DNA of 64,000 nt from Tessaracoccus sp. OS52 (GTDB lineage: Bacteria > Actinomycetota > Actinomycetes > Propionibacteriales > Propionibacteriaceae), in NCBI RefSeq assembly GCF_020687685.1, contig NZ_JAJEWM010000003.1, positions 186,001 to 250,000 on the forward strand, in the 5' to 3' direction. The first letter of the stretch is position 1. Each line of letters begins with the position of its first letter. The translations under genes and the position numbers were made by a program. The notes below the pieces were generated by a model. It saw only the letters and a list, made by a program, of their open reading frames with translations. It ran no database searches and was not told where the DNA came from. Positions 8,782 to 17,165 of this stretch are shown piece by piece.

Positions 8782-9537
8782 TCAGCCCCGCTGCCTCTGC
8801 CCCAGTTGTTCAAGGATTCCGGAGCGCTCGATGGCGTTCCAGAACGCGTCGGCCCACTCCCGGTAACCGGCGTCATTCGGATGGAACCAGTCCTTGGCCG
8901 TCTTGCGGTGGTACCGGAAGTACCCGAGCTCACGCGAGGGCCGGTGCAGTTCGACGAGGTGGTGACCCCGCTCCGCGATCAGTTCGGCGGCCCTCTCCGC
9001 CATCGCGACTGACTGCTTGTCCATGCCCGGGATCATGACCCAAGGGACGTCGGCGATGAAGCTGCCCCGCGGCACCGTGTCGAGGATGACCGAGAGGGAC
9101 TCGGTGAAGACTTCGAGGTTGCTGCGGGGGAAGATGACGTCGTTGGCGCCGATGTCCAGGGTGACCACGTCGGGGGTGAACGGCAGGGACCTGAACGTGG
9201 TCAGCTGGTCGCGAACGACGTCGGCGCTGATGGCCCCGGAGACCGAGAGGTTGGTGACGGCGACGGGGCGTCCGGTTGCTTCGGACAACCGGGAGGCGAG
9301 CAGTCCGACGTAGCCCTTGTCCACCGACGACGCGCCGACCCCCTGCGCCGCCGAGTCACCGAGCGCGACGTAGTGGAGCACGTCGTCGGGATGGTCGCCG
9401 GGGCGTCGGCCCCAGTGGTCCCGGTACTCGGTCACGTGCCGCAGGACCGTGCGCCGGCCGCGGAGGTAGTCGGCCGTCAGTGCGCCGAGGCCGACCGCGG
9501 CGGCGCTGGCGGCGGCGAGCGGGAACCACTTCATCAT
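8782..9537 (-). CDS. SGNH/GDSL-family hydrolase
   Basis: A 251-residue probable lipase/esterase-type hydrolase with an N-terminal hydrophobic segment (about residues 4-25) that may be a signal anchor. Family blocks are intact: the catalytic Ser in VALGDSAAQGVGAS, the block with Asn in DIGANDV, and the Asp/His pair in DWFHPNDAGY. The natural substrate cannot be told from sequence. The ATG at 9537 overlaps the rhodanese stop (ATGA), so the two are co-translated; a longer frame upstream is only open reading through the rhodanese gene. Confidence 0.85.
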   Translation of the reverse strand: MMKWFPLAAASAAAVGLGALTADYLRGRRTVLRHVTEYRDHWGRRPGDHPDDVLHYVALGDSAAQGVGASSVDKGYVGLLASRLSEATGRPVAVTNLSVSGAISADVVRDQLTTFRSLPFTPDVVTLDIGANDVIFPRSNLEVFTESLSVILDTVPRGSFIADVPWVMIPGMDKQSVAMAERAAELIAERGHHLVELHRPSRELGYFRYHRKTAKDWFHPNDAGYREWADAFWNAIERSGILEQLGQRQRG

Positions 9538-9917
9538 CGCCGCCGGTACGGTCCTGGGATGGCCGGGTTGCCGTCCTTCACCCACGCGATCAGGCCGCCT
9601 GCGATGCACTCGGCCAAGAGGCCCTTCTCCCGTAGCTGGGCGGCGGCGATGGAAGAGCGCAGGCCGTTGTCGCACATCACGATGATGGCGGCGTCGTGCT
9701 CGGCGAGGGGGTCGTCACCGTGGATGGCCAGGACCGGGTCCACCTGCAGGGCCTTCGGGTCCACCGGACGCGCACCAGGCGCGTGGCCCGCCTCGTACTC
9801 GCGGGTGGTGCGCACGTCGATCAGCACGGCGCCGCGGCTCAGCGCGAGCATCGCATCATCGACGCTGAGCCCCGGCATCTTCTTGCCGAGGAAATCCATC
9901 AGTCCCATGGCACCCAT
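9534..9917 (-). CDS. single-domain rhodanese-like sulfurtransferase
   Basis: A 127-residue protein consisting of one rhodanese domain. The active-site loop CDNGLRSS begins at C82, so the persulfide-forming Cys and the Arg of the C-x-x-G-x-R-S pattern are both kept. ATG at 9917 is chosen because GAGGGGG lies about four bases upstream; a longer frame starts at 9944. It follows the iron-type ABC transporter by 46 bases and precedes the SGNH hydrolase by an ATGA overlap, so it may lie at the end of the same transcript. Confidence 0.85.
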   Translation of the reverse strand: MGAMGLMDFLGKKMPGLSVDDAMLALSRGAVLIDVRTTREYEAGHAPGARPVDPKALQVDPVLAIHGDDPLAEHDAAIIVMCDNGLRSSIAAAQLREKGLLAECIAGGLIAWVKDGNPAIPGPYRRR

Positions 9918-9962
9918 CGTGCCCCCTCGCCACCACCGGCGCAAAGGGCAGGGCCACTGGAG

Positions 9963-11039
9963 TCAGCGCTTGAAGACGCGCACCGGCCCGACGACGTTGA
10001 CGCCGACCATGGCGCCCACCTGCGGGGTCTCGTTGCCGTGCACCCGCGCGCGCAGCGCGAACGGGCCGCTCGGGGCTCGATCGGCGGGGTCGGTGTCCGG
10101 AAGTTCCAGGTCAACAACTGCATCGTGGCCGAAGAAGCGCACGCCCGTGACCCGGGCCGTGACCGTCGAACCCGTCGGATGCGTGAGCCGGATCTGTTCG
10201 GGGCGCAGGAGCACGTCGACGGGACCCCGCGGCACGAAGCCGACGACGGTGAGGGAGCCGAGGCCGGATCGGACCACGGGCCCGACGCCCTCGCCCTTCA
10301 GCATGACGGCGTCACCCATGAAGGCCGCGACGTGCGCGTCGATCGGTTCACCGTAGATGATCCGCGGCGCGGCCACCTGCCGCACCTCACCGTCGCGCAG
10401 CACAGCCACCTCGTCGGCGAACGAGAGGGCCTCACCCTGGTCGTGGGTGACGAGGACGACGGTCGCGCCGGCGGCACGCAGGGCACGGGCGGTTGCCTCC
10501 CGGGTGGACGTGCGAAGGGCCGTGTCCAGAGAGGAGAAGGGCTCATCGAGCAGGACGACGCTGGGTTCCGGCGCCAACGCGCGTGCCAGCGCGACCCGCT
10601 GCTGCTGCCCGCCCGAGAGTTGCGCGGGATACCGGTCCGCGAGTTCGGCGGGCAGTTCGACCAGCTCCAGGAGTTCCAGCGCCCGCTGGCGGTGGGCCCG
10701 CTCCCGTCGGCCGAATCCGCGCCAGGGCAAACCGAAGCAGATGTTGCCCGCCACGCTCAGGTGCGGGAACAGCGCGCCCTCCTGCCGGACGTAGCCGATG
10801 CCGCGCTTCTCGGGCGCCACCCACTCCCCCGGCCCCGCGACGGTCCTGCCGCCGACGACGACCTCGCCCGCCGTCGGGCGAAGGAAACCGGCGATCGAGC
10901 GCAGGAGCGTGGTCTTCCCCGAGCCCGAGTCCCCGAGCACGGCGGTGGTCGTCCCGGTCCTGACCGTCAGAGAGACGCCGTGAAGGATCTCCGTGTCCCC
11001 GTAACCGACCCGGAGGTCACGTACCCGCACCTCGCTCAT
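9963..11039 (-). CDS. fbpC: Fe(III)-type ABC transporter ATP-binding protein
   Basis: A 358-residue ATPase of the Fe/spermidine/putrescine family. Walker A GDSGSGKT is at residues 36-43, the signature [15 protein letters not shown] and Walker B VVLLDEPFSSLD follow, and a C-terminal TOBE region is present (about 240-350). It energises import of the ligand held by the lipoprotein encoded two genes upstream. Its ATG overlaps the permease stop (ATGA). Ferric iron as substrate rests on family resemblance and on the iron box upstream of the operon. Confidence 0.85.
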   Translation of the reverse strand: MSEVRVRDLRVGYGDTEILHGVSLTVRTGTTTAVLGDSGSGKTTLLRSIAGFLRPTAGEVVVGGRTVAGPGEWVAPEKRGIGYVRQEGALFPHLSVAGNICFGLPWRGFGRRERAHRQRALELLELVELPAELADRYPAQLSGGQQQRVALARALAPEPSVVLLDEPFSSLDTALRTSTREATARALRAAGATVVLVTHDQGEALSFADEVAVLRDGEVRQVAAPRIIYGEPIDAHVAAFMGDAVMLKGEGVGPVVRSGLGSLTVVGFVPRGPVDVLLRPEQIRLTHPTGSTVTARVTGVRFFGHDAVVDLELPDTDPADRAPSGPFALRARVHGNETPQVGAMVGVNVVGPVRVFKR

Positions 11040-12571
11040 CGCCTCACCCGCCTCTCATGTGTGATCTGACGGCGCAGCAGCACCGTCAGGGGGACGGACA
11101 GCACGATCATCAGCGCTGCGTACGGGGCCGCGGCGGCGTAGTCGAGTTCATCGCTCGCGGCCCAGAACGCAAGTGCCAGCGTATTCGTCCCGGTGGGCGC
11201 CAGGAGAAGGGTGGCCGTCAACTCGGTGGAGATGGCCAGTGCCACCAGGACGAACCCGGCCAGGACCGACGGCATCGCCAGCGGCAGCACCACCCGGGCC
11301 AGGACGCCCGGGCCCTGGTGGCCGAGGGAACGGGCAGCCTCGGAGAGCTCGGGTGGCGCCGCGGCGAAACCGGAGCGCAGGTTCACCATCGCCCGCGGGA
11401 GGAACAGGATGGCGTAGGCCCCGACCAGCAGCACCGGGGTCTGGTAGAGGCCAGGCACCAGGGCGACGGTGAGCCCGACCAGCGCCAGCGCCACCACCAC
11501 TCCGGGAAGGGCGCTGCCGACGAAGGTGGCCCGCTCCAGCAGCGTGGCGAGCCGCCCGCCCACCCGGCTGATGAGGAGCGCACCCGGCAGGGCCAGGAGG
11601 ACGGCGACCAGCCCGCCGAGGAAGGCCAGCCCGACGGTGGCCGCCGTCACCTGCAACAAGTCGTCGGCGACGGCGCCCGACTGGCTGGAGCCCGCCACGA
11701 GCCAGCGGATCACCAGCGCCACGGGCACGACCACCGACAACCCCACCAGGAGCGTGAGCCCGACCAGCGCCGGGGCCTTCCACCGGCCGAGCGGGAGTGG
11801 AACCGGCGGTTGCATCGTCCCCGCGCCCAGCCGCGACACCCGCCGTCGGCCGCGGACCACGACCTCCAGGGTCAGCACCATCAGGCACAGCAACAGCAGG
11901 ACTGAAGCGAGCAGCGACCCCCGGGCGTCGTTGAAGCCGACGGCGTACTGCTGCAGGATCGCGGTGGTGAAGGTCTGGAAGCGCATCATCTCGAGCACGC
12001 CGTACTCGGCAAGGATGTGCAGGGCGACCAGCAGCGCGCCGCCGCTGACCGCAGGCCGCAGCCTCGGCAGCACGGTCCGGTGGAACGCCGCCACCGGCCC
12101 CAGGCCGAGGGATCGCGCCGCCTCCTCCTCCCCACTGTCCAGCGCGCGCAGGAGCGCTGCCACGGGGAGGAACACGAACGGGAAGTAGGACAGCACGGTG
12201 ACCAGAACCGCCCCTTCCAGCCCCACCAGACCGGGCTGCCAGGAGATCCAGGCGTAGCTCGCGACAAAGGCCGGGACAGCGAGCGGAGCCAGCATCAGGC
12301 CCCGCCAGACGGGGGCGCCGGGGAGGTCGGTCCGCTCCACGAGCCAGGCGGCCGCCACCCCGATCACGACAGCCAGCGGCACGGTGAACAGCATCAGCAG
12401 GGCGGTGTTGCCGAGCAGTCGTCCGATGCGCGGCCGCAACAGGTAGTCCGCGGCCTCCCCCGCACCGACGCTGACCGCGGAGGCCGCGATCACGATTATG
12501 GGAAGCAGGACAAGCCCCGCGACCACCGCCGCGGGGACCTGCAGCCACAGACGGCTAGAGGAGGCCCGCAT
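11036..12571 (-). CDS. fbpB: Fe(III)-type ABC transporter permease (fused two-domain)
   Basis: A 511-residue permease with about twelve membrane helices in two homologous halves, as in FbpB/SfuB-type proteins in which both permease domains are on one chain. EAA-loop-like segments (EEAARSLGLGPVAAF in the first half, SEAARSLGHQGPGVL in the second) provide the contacts for the ATPase. Its start lies 17 bases inside the binding-protein gene, and its stop overlaps the ATPase gene. Confidence 0.88.
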   Translation of the reverse strand: MRASSSRLWLQVPAAVVAGLVLLPIIVIAASAVSVGAGEAADYLLRPRIGRLLGNTALLMLFTVPLAVVIGVAAAWLVERTDLPGAPVWRGLMLAPLAVPAFVASYAWISWQPGLVGLEGAVLVTVLSYFPFVFLPVAALLRALDSGEEEAARSLGLGPVAAFHRTVLPRLRPAVSGGALLVALHILAEYGVLEMMRFQTFTTAILQQYAVGFNDARGSLLASVLLLLCLMVLTLEVVVRGRRRVSRLGAGTMQPPVPLPLGRWKAPALVGLTLLVGLSVVVPVALVIRWLVAGSSQSGAVADDLLQVTAATVGLAFLGGLVAVLLALPGALLISRVGGRLATLLERATFVGSALPGVVVALALVGLTVALVPGLYQTPVLLVGAYAILFLPRAMVNLRSGFAAAPPELSEAARSLGHQGPGVLARVVLPLAMPSVLAGFVLVALAISTELTATLLLAPTGTNTLALAFWAASDELDYAAAAPYAALMIVLSVPLTVLLRRQITHERRVRR

Positions 12572-13595
12572 CGACCATCAGGTTGGTTACCTCGTCGGAG
12601 TTCAGGGTGAATGGGTCGACCGGGGGGTTGTCGAGGCTGTCCAGCGGCGGGAGTGCGGGGTCGGAGGCGACCCCCTTGCCGACGGCGTACTCCATGCTCT
12701 TGGAGGTCGCCAAGACCTCCTGACCCTCCGGGGAGGTCACGAACTCGAGGAACTGCTGCGCCTGCTCGGGCTTGTCGCTGCTGGCGAGCACACCGCCGGC
12801 CGAGAGCGAGACGAAGGCTCCGGGGTCCTGGTTGCCGAAGTAGTGGAGCTGGGTGTTGCCCGAGCCCTCCTTGTTCCCGGCCTGGTCGCGGTACCAGTAG
12901 TAGTGGTACATGATGCCCACCGGCACCTCGCCGGCGTTGACCGCCTGCATTGTGGCGATGTTGTTCTGGTAGATCTGGGCTCCGCGTTCGAGGCCCTCCA
13001 GCCAGGCGGCGGTCTCCTCCTCACCGCGGTCGGCCAGCATCCCGGCGACGATCGCCTGGAAGTCGGCGCCGCCGGGGGCGCAGCCCCAACGACCGTCCCA
13101 GGACTCGTCGGCGAGGTCCATCATCGAGGCCGGCAGTTCGGACTCCGAGATCAGCGACGGGTTCCAGCACAGGACGGTCGAGCGCGCCGCGATCGCGATC
13201 CAGTCCCCGCTCGAGGGCGCCAGGTCCTCGGCCACCTGGGCCAGTGTGGCGTCGGCCACCGGCGCCAGCAGGCCTGCACGCTCCACCACCGTCATCGCGG
13301 GCGAGTTCTCGGTCAGGAAGACGTCGGCGGGGCTGTTGTCGCCCTCCTCGACGATCTGGTGGCCCATGGAGGAGTCCTTGCCCGGGCGGACCTGGGTCTT
13401 GATCCCGGTCTTCTCCGTGAATGCCTGGGCCCACGCCTCGGTGACGTTCTGGTGCTGGCTGGAGTAGATCAGCAGCGCCTCGGCGTCCTCGACGAACTCC
13501 TCGCCCTCCGGCTGGTCACTGCCGCAGGCGGCGAGCGCGAAGGGCGCGACGGCGGCGGCCGAGAGCAGGAGGCGACGACTGAGCTTGTGGTTCAC
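12555..13595 (-). CDS. fbpA: Fe(III)-type ABC transporter substrate-binding lipoprotein
   Basis: A 346-residue extracellular solute-binding lipoprotein. The signal peptide ends in a lipobox (FALAACGSD, Cys24), so the mature protein is anchored on the outer face of the membrane. The rest resembles the ferric-binding family: SSQHQNVTEAWAQAF near the N-terminus and a YHYYWYRD stretch that may supply metal-ligand tyrosines. The GTG start overlaps the stop of the adenylation-acyltransferase gene (GTGA), tying import to that enzyme. Substrate could be free Fe(III) or an iron chelate. Confidence 0.85.
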   Translation of the reverse strand: MNHKLSRRLLLSAAAVAPFALAACGSDQPEGEEFVEDAEALLIYSSQHQNVTEAWAQAFTEKTGIKTQVRPGKDSSMGHQIVEEGDNSPADVFLTENSPAMTVVERAGLLAPVADATLAQVAEDLAPSSGDWIAIAARSTVLCWNPSLISESELPASMMDLADESWDGRWGCAPGGADFQAIVAGMLADRGEEETAAWLEGLERGAQIYQNNIATMQAVNAGEVPVGIMYHYYWYRDQAGNKEGSGNTQLHYFGNQDPGAFVSLSAGGVLASSDKPEQAQQFLEFVTSPEGQEVLATSKSMEYAVGKGVASDPALPPLDSLDNPPVDPFTLNSDEVTNLMVDAGLL

Positions 13596-16213
13596 GGGGT
13601 GGTCCTCTCGGGGACGGGGGTCGACGACGCGGGCTCACGCCGTCGGAGGGTGGGGACGAGTTCCTGCAGTTGGTGGAGGGGGCCTGCGGTGAGCCGCCAG
13701 AACGGCACTCCGGCGGCCAGGGATGCGAGGGTTCCCAGGAGGGGCGACTCGATGAGCTCCTGCACGTGGAACTGCACGAGGTAGATGTGCAGGCTGGCGG
13801 CTGCCAGCAGGGTGATGAGCGGGACCACCACCGCGGGAACCTTCACCGAGCGCAGCAGCGCGAGGATCACGATGCCCGCCAGGATGGTCGCGTTGCGGGC
13901 AGGGTCGTCGGGGAAGAAGCCGACGACGCCCCCGGCCGCAGCCGCCAGGGTGACGGCCCGCCGCGGCCAGGTCCCGGCGTGCGCGAGCGCCAGCCCGGCG
14001 GCGAACAGGAAGAACACCGTCGGCATGATGCCGCGCAGCGTGCCCTCGAAGGTCTCCAGGATCGCGAACCGGGAGACCAGCCCCACCAGCAGCAGCGCGA
14101 AGGCGACCCGCCAGGGGTCCGAGGACCAGACTCGGGCGATCCGGCCGACGGAGAGCACCGCGGTGGCCAGGAGCACACAGAGGATGAGGGCGTCGATGAA
14201 CCAGAGTTCGTTGCGGCGCAACGCTCCGGAGGACCCCGTGGCCCAGTTGATCAGCAGCAGGTTGCCCCAGTGGTAGCGGCCGTAGGCCATCCCGATGGCG
14301 GCCATGGCCATCGTCGGCACCCCGATCCCGATGATGAAGCGAGCGGCGCCACGCCAGCGCTGCCCCGCGCTCGGCGCGGAGAGTCCGAACATTGCGGCGC
14401 TGAAGCCGGCCACGACCATCAGCGTGTGCGCGCCCCCGAGGAGCCGGAACAACTCGGCGTGGGAACCGGCGATCATGATGACCGCGAGCGCCCGCAGCAG
14501 GACCGGCGTCTCCAGTCGCTGCCAGCGGCGTCGTCGGGCTCCTCGTGCCTGGTCGACGGGAGCGGCTGCGGCGACGAGTTCGGCGACGGGACGCCGGTGC
14601 CAGTCGCGCGGCAGGTCTCCGAGAATCCCACTCAGGCGCGCCGAGGCAGTCACATGGGAGAGGGAGTCCCCGCCCAGGGCGACGAACGACTGCTGGAGGT
14701 CAACGTCGTCACGGCCCAGCACGTCGCGCAACACCGCAGCCGCCCGAACCGCGGGTCCGGGTGTGTCGATCCGCTGCCGGGTGTCCGCGCACTCCTCGGG
14801 GTCCGAGACGCGCACGAGGGCGTCGCAGCCGGCGCGATCCACCTTCCCGTTTGCCAGTCGCGCCAGCGGCAGCACCGCGGCGCGGACGTGCCCGACCCCC
14901 AGGCCACAGGATTCCGCCGCGGTCCGGCGCGCGCGGGAGCGGGTGGCGGACTCCGCCTCTGGCGGGGTGGGCTCGACCGCAACGCGGATTCCGGTGTCGT
15001 CACCCGTGACGCAGGCCACCAGCCCGGCAGCCTCGAGCGCGGCCTCCACCCGTCCCAGGTCGATGCGCAGTCCGAGCACCTTCACGAAGCCCGAGCGGCG
15101 GCCCACTATCCGGAGCGCGCCGTCGGCACCGACGACGCCCAGGTCCCCGGTGCGCAGTTCGGGCACCATCCGGCCGAGCGCGAGGTCGTCGGAGTGCTCG
15201 GCGTAGCCAAGCATCACGCCCGGGCCGGAGACGACGATCTCGCCGCTCCCGGTGGCCGCGTCGGCCTCCGGGACGTCGGTGTCGAGCCGGATGCACGTGC
15301 CGGGCACTGGGTGGCCGACGCTCTCGGGCGAAACCGTCGCCAACTCCGGCGGCTGGACCGCGATCCGGGCCGTGGCCTCGCTCTGCCCGTACATGACGGC
15401 CAGGCCCCAACCATGCCGCTGACCCAGCCGTGCGGTTCGGGTGACGCGCTCGGGCGACATCCGGCCGCCGGCCTGCGCGACCAGTCGGAGTGAGGGGTGG
15501 GGCCTCTCCAGGGCGCCGGTCCCCTCCATCAGTTCCACCATGTGGGGCACCACGGCCAGGTTGGTGACGCCGTCGTCGACGACGTCCCAGAACGCCTGGT
15601 CCAGGACCGAGGCGTCGGTCAGGGCCACGGAGGCGCCGACCGCGAGGTGGCTGTGCAGCACCGACAGGCCGAAGCAGTAGTGGAGAGGGAGGCTCGTCAC
15701 GCCCCGGTCCTCCGGCCCGAGTCCGAGGGCGGCGGCGATGGCGCGGGCGTTGCTGGCGACGTTGTCGTGCGACAGCCGCACCAGCTTCGGCGAGCCAGTG
15801 CTGCCGGAGGTGCTGAGCAGCAGCGAGAGCTCCGGGTGCAGGAGATGGCGCGGGGACCCGTCCGCGCCGGAGGCTCTGGTGACCGACCCGGCAGCCGCCA
15901 CCAGGTCGGCGTGCCAGGCGCGCGCGACGGCGTCGCCGCTGCCGACCAGGAGCGGGACGTGCCCGGCCTCGATGATGGCCAGGTAGGCCACGACGTCCTC
16001 GACGGTCGGGTTGAGCCGGACGTGGGCCAGAAGCCGGCCCTCGGCGACGTCGGGCAGTTGCGCCGCGAGTGCCTCGACGCGTTCGCGGAGGCTGCCGTGG
16101 TCAAGGACGGTGCCGTCCTGCGCGGACAGGGCAGGACTACGCGGGTCGACCTCGCCGGGCGACGGCAGCAGCGAGCCGATCCGCACCCGTGGGGGCCTCA
16201 GCGACAGGGACAC
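13592..16213 (-). CDS. adenylation - carrier protein - acyltransferase-3 fusion (NRPS-like)
   Basis: An 873-residue fusion. Residues 1-465 form an AMP-binding adenylation domain: TSGSTGSPK (135-143), YGQSEA (275-280), RTGDLG (354-359), and NGKVDR (455-460) with the catalytic lysine. Residues 490-550 form a peptidyl-carrier domain with LGGDSL, Ser517 being the expected phosphopantetheine site. Residues 568-855 are a polytopic acyltransferase-3-like membrane domain with a candidate catalytic His585 (AGSHAEL). It should activate an acyl or amino acid, hold it on the carrier and pass it to a membrane-side acceptor. The GTG start has no ribosome-binding site but follows TACCCT by six bases, so translation is probably leaderless. 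Substrate and product are unknown; a siderophore or Dlt-like envelope modification are both possible. Confidence 0.85.
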   Translation of the reverse strand: MSLSLRPPRVRIGSLLPSPGEVDPRSPALSAQDGTVLDHGSLRERVEALAAQLPDVAEGRLLAHVRLNPTVEDVVAYLAIIEAGHVPLLVGSGDAVARAWHADLVAAAGSVTRASGADGSPRHLLHPELSLLLSTSGSTGSPKLVRLSHDNVASNARAIAAALGLGPEDRGVTSLPLHYCFGLSVLHSHLAVGASVALTDASVLDQAFWDVVDDGVTNLAVVPHMVELMEGTGALERPHPSLRLVAQAGGRMSPERVTRTARLGQRHGWGLAVMYGQSEATARIAVQPPELATVSPESVGHPVPGTCIRLDTDVPEADAATGSGEIVVSGPGVMLGYAEHSDDLALGRMVPELRTGDLGVVGADGALRIVGRRSGFVKVLGLRIDLGRVEAALEAAGLVACVTGDDTGIRVAVEPTPPEAESATRSRARRTAAESCGLGVGHVRAAVLPLARLANGKVDRAGCDALVRVSDPEECADTRQRIDTPGPAVRAAAVLRDVLGRDDVDLQQSFVALGGDSLSHVTASARLSGILGDLPRDWHRRPVAELVAAAAPVDQARGARRRRWQRLETPVLLRALAVIMIAGSHAELFRLLGGAHTLMVVAGFSAAMFGLSAPSAGQRWRGAARFIIGIGVPTMAMAAIGMAYGRYHWGNLLLINWATGSSGALRRNELWFIDALILCVLLATAVLSVGRIARVWSSDPWRVAFALLLVGLVSRFAILETFEGTLRGIMPTVFFLFAAGLALAHAGTWPRRAVTLAAAAGGVVGFFPDDPARNATILAGIVILALLRSVKVPAVVVPLITLLAAASLHIYLVQFHVQELIESPLLGTLASLAAGVPFWRLTAGPLHQLQELVPTLRRREPASSTPVPERTTP

Positions 16214-16217
16214 CCCG

Positions 16218-16236
16218 TTAGGGTAGCCTTACCGTG
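16218..16236. promoter_or_regulatory. DtxR/IdeR-type iron box in a divergent promoter
   Basis: TTAGGGTAGCCTTACCGTG matches the consensus TTAGGTTAGCCTAACCTAA at 14 of 19 positions, with the central AGG-TAGCC-TACC palindrome kept. It covers candidate -10 elements in both directions: TACCCT (16225-16220, minus strand) six bases before the GTG of the fusion gene, and TAGCCT (16224-16229) for the phosphopantetheinyl transferase. Iron-loaded repressor bound here would block both promoters. Confidence 0.75.
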
Positions 16237-16264
16237 CGATTTAGGACAAACGGGAGTTGTTTTA

Positions 16265-16816
16265 ATGGCATTCGTGGACGTTGCGCTCTGGTGGACGGAC
16301 CTGCGGACAGCGGACCTGTCCGTGGCCGCAACCCTGCCCGCGGCCGAGCGCGAACGGCTGCACGAACTCTCCGACCAGACCGAGCGAGGGCGTCGCCTCG
16401 CCGGGGCACTGCTGCTGCAGCACGCGGTCCGGCAGGCGCGCGCACTGGACTCGGACGAGCCCGTGGAGATCGACAGGACATGCTCCGAGTGCGGCGCGCA
16501 GCACGGGCGGCCGGTGGTGGCCGACGGGCTGGGACCGCACGTCTCGGTCTCCCACTCCGGCCTGGTGATCGCCGTGGCCACCTGCGCCGAGGCGGCCGTC
16601 GGGGTCGACGTCGAACGCCTGGCCCCCGACACCCCGCCAGCGACGGCTGCGGAACTGCGCGACTGGGTGGAGCATGAGGCGCGGATGAAGGCCGCCTTGG
16701 CGGCGGACGAAACGGCGACCATCCAACCCCTGACCTGCCCCTTCGAGGGCTACGTCGCCGCGCTGGCCGTGGCGACGCCGTCGGGGATCCGCGTGAGGGA
16801 GCACTTCCTGCAGTGA
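16265..16816 (+). CDS. Sfp-type 4'-phosphopantetheinyl transferase
   Basis: A 183-residue enzyme that would convert the apo carrier domain of the divergent fusion protein to its holo form using coenzyme A. Family signatures are VSVSHSG (93-99), GVDVE (113-117, the Mg-binding acidic pair) and WVEHEARMKA (134-143, the W-x-x-x-E-A-x-x-K-A motif). It is shorter than Sfp itself (about 224 residues) but complete over the core. Start at 16265 has GGGAG eight bases upstream; the reading frame extends further upstream only as a shadow of the opposite gene. The shared iron box suggests joint iron control with its partner. Confidence 0.85.
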   Translation: MAFVDVALWWTDLRTADLSVAATLPAAERERLHELSDQTERGRRLAGALLLQHAVRQARALDSDEPVEIDRTCSECGAQHGRPVVADGLGPHVSVSHSGLVIAVATCAEAAVGVDVERLAPDTPPATAAELRDWVEHEARMKAALAADETATIQPLTCPFEGYVAALAVATPSGIRVREHFLQ

Positions 16817-16820
16817 GGAC

Positions 16821-17165
16821 TCACACGATGCCGAACATCGCCAGCCCCCAGAGCATGACGGCTGAGCTCGCGATCAGGGCCAGCAGCAGGAAGCCGAGCA
16901 GGCGACGCCGCGCGAACCGCACGGTGATGACGGGGAACGTGAGGAACGCCAGGCAGAGGGCGACGTAGGCGATCCGCAGCCCGATGCCCGGCCCGGCCTC
17001 GAAGTCGTACTCGGTACCCGACGGCCGGGTGTCCGGCCCGGTGAGCAGCGCGAACAGGAACAGGGGGATCACCCCGGTCAGCACCATCGTGAACGACCCA
17101 AGACCCAGCAGCAGTGCCGCCGGCCACTGCGACCACCAGGGCCGGTGATCCTTGCGGCGCGCCAT
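16821..17165 (-). CDS. small membrane protein of unknown function
   Basis: A 114-residue protein with three predicted membrane helices (about residues 13-37, 62-82 and 88-112), basic termini and a short extracytoplasmic loop. I do not recognise a family. It starts at the stop of the acyl-CoA ligase gene (TGATG overlap; AAGGG six bases upstream) and so is co-translated with it. A GTG one codon earlier is an alternative start. Confidence 0.65.
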   Translation of the reverse strand: MARRKDHRPWWSQWPAALLLGLGSFTMVLTGVIPLFLFALLTGPDTRPSGTEYDFEAGPGIGLRIAYVALCLAFLTFPVITVRFARRRLLGFLLLALIASSAVMLWGLAMFGIV

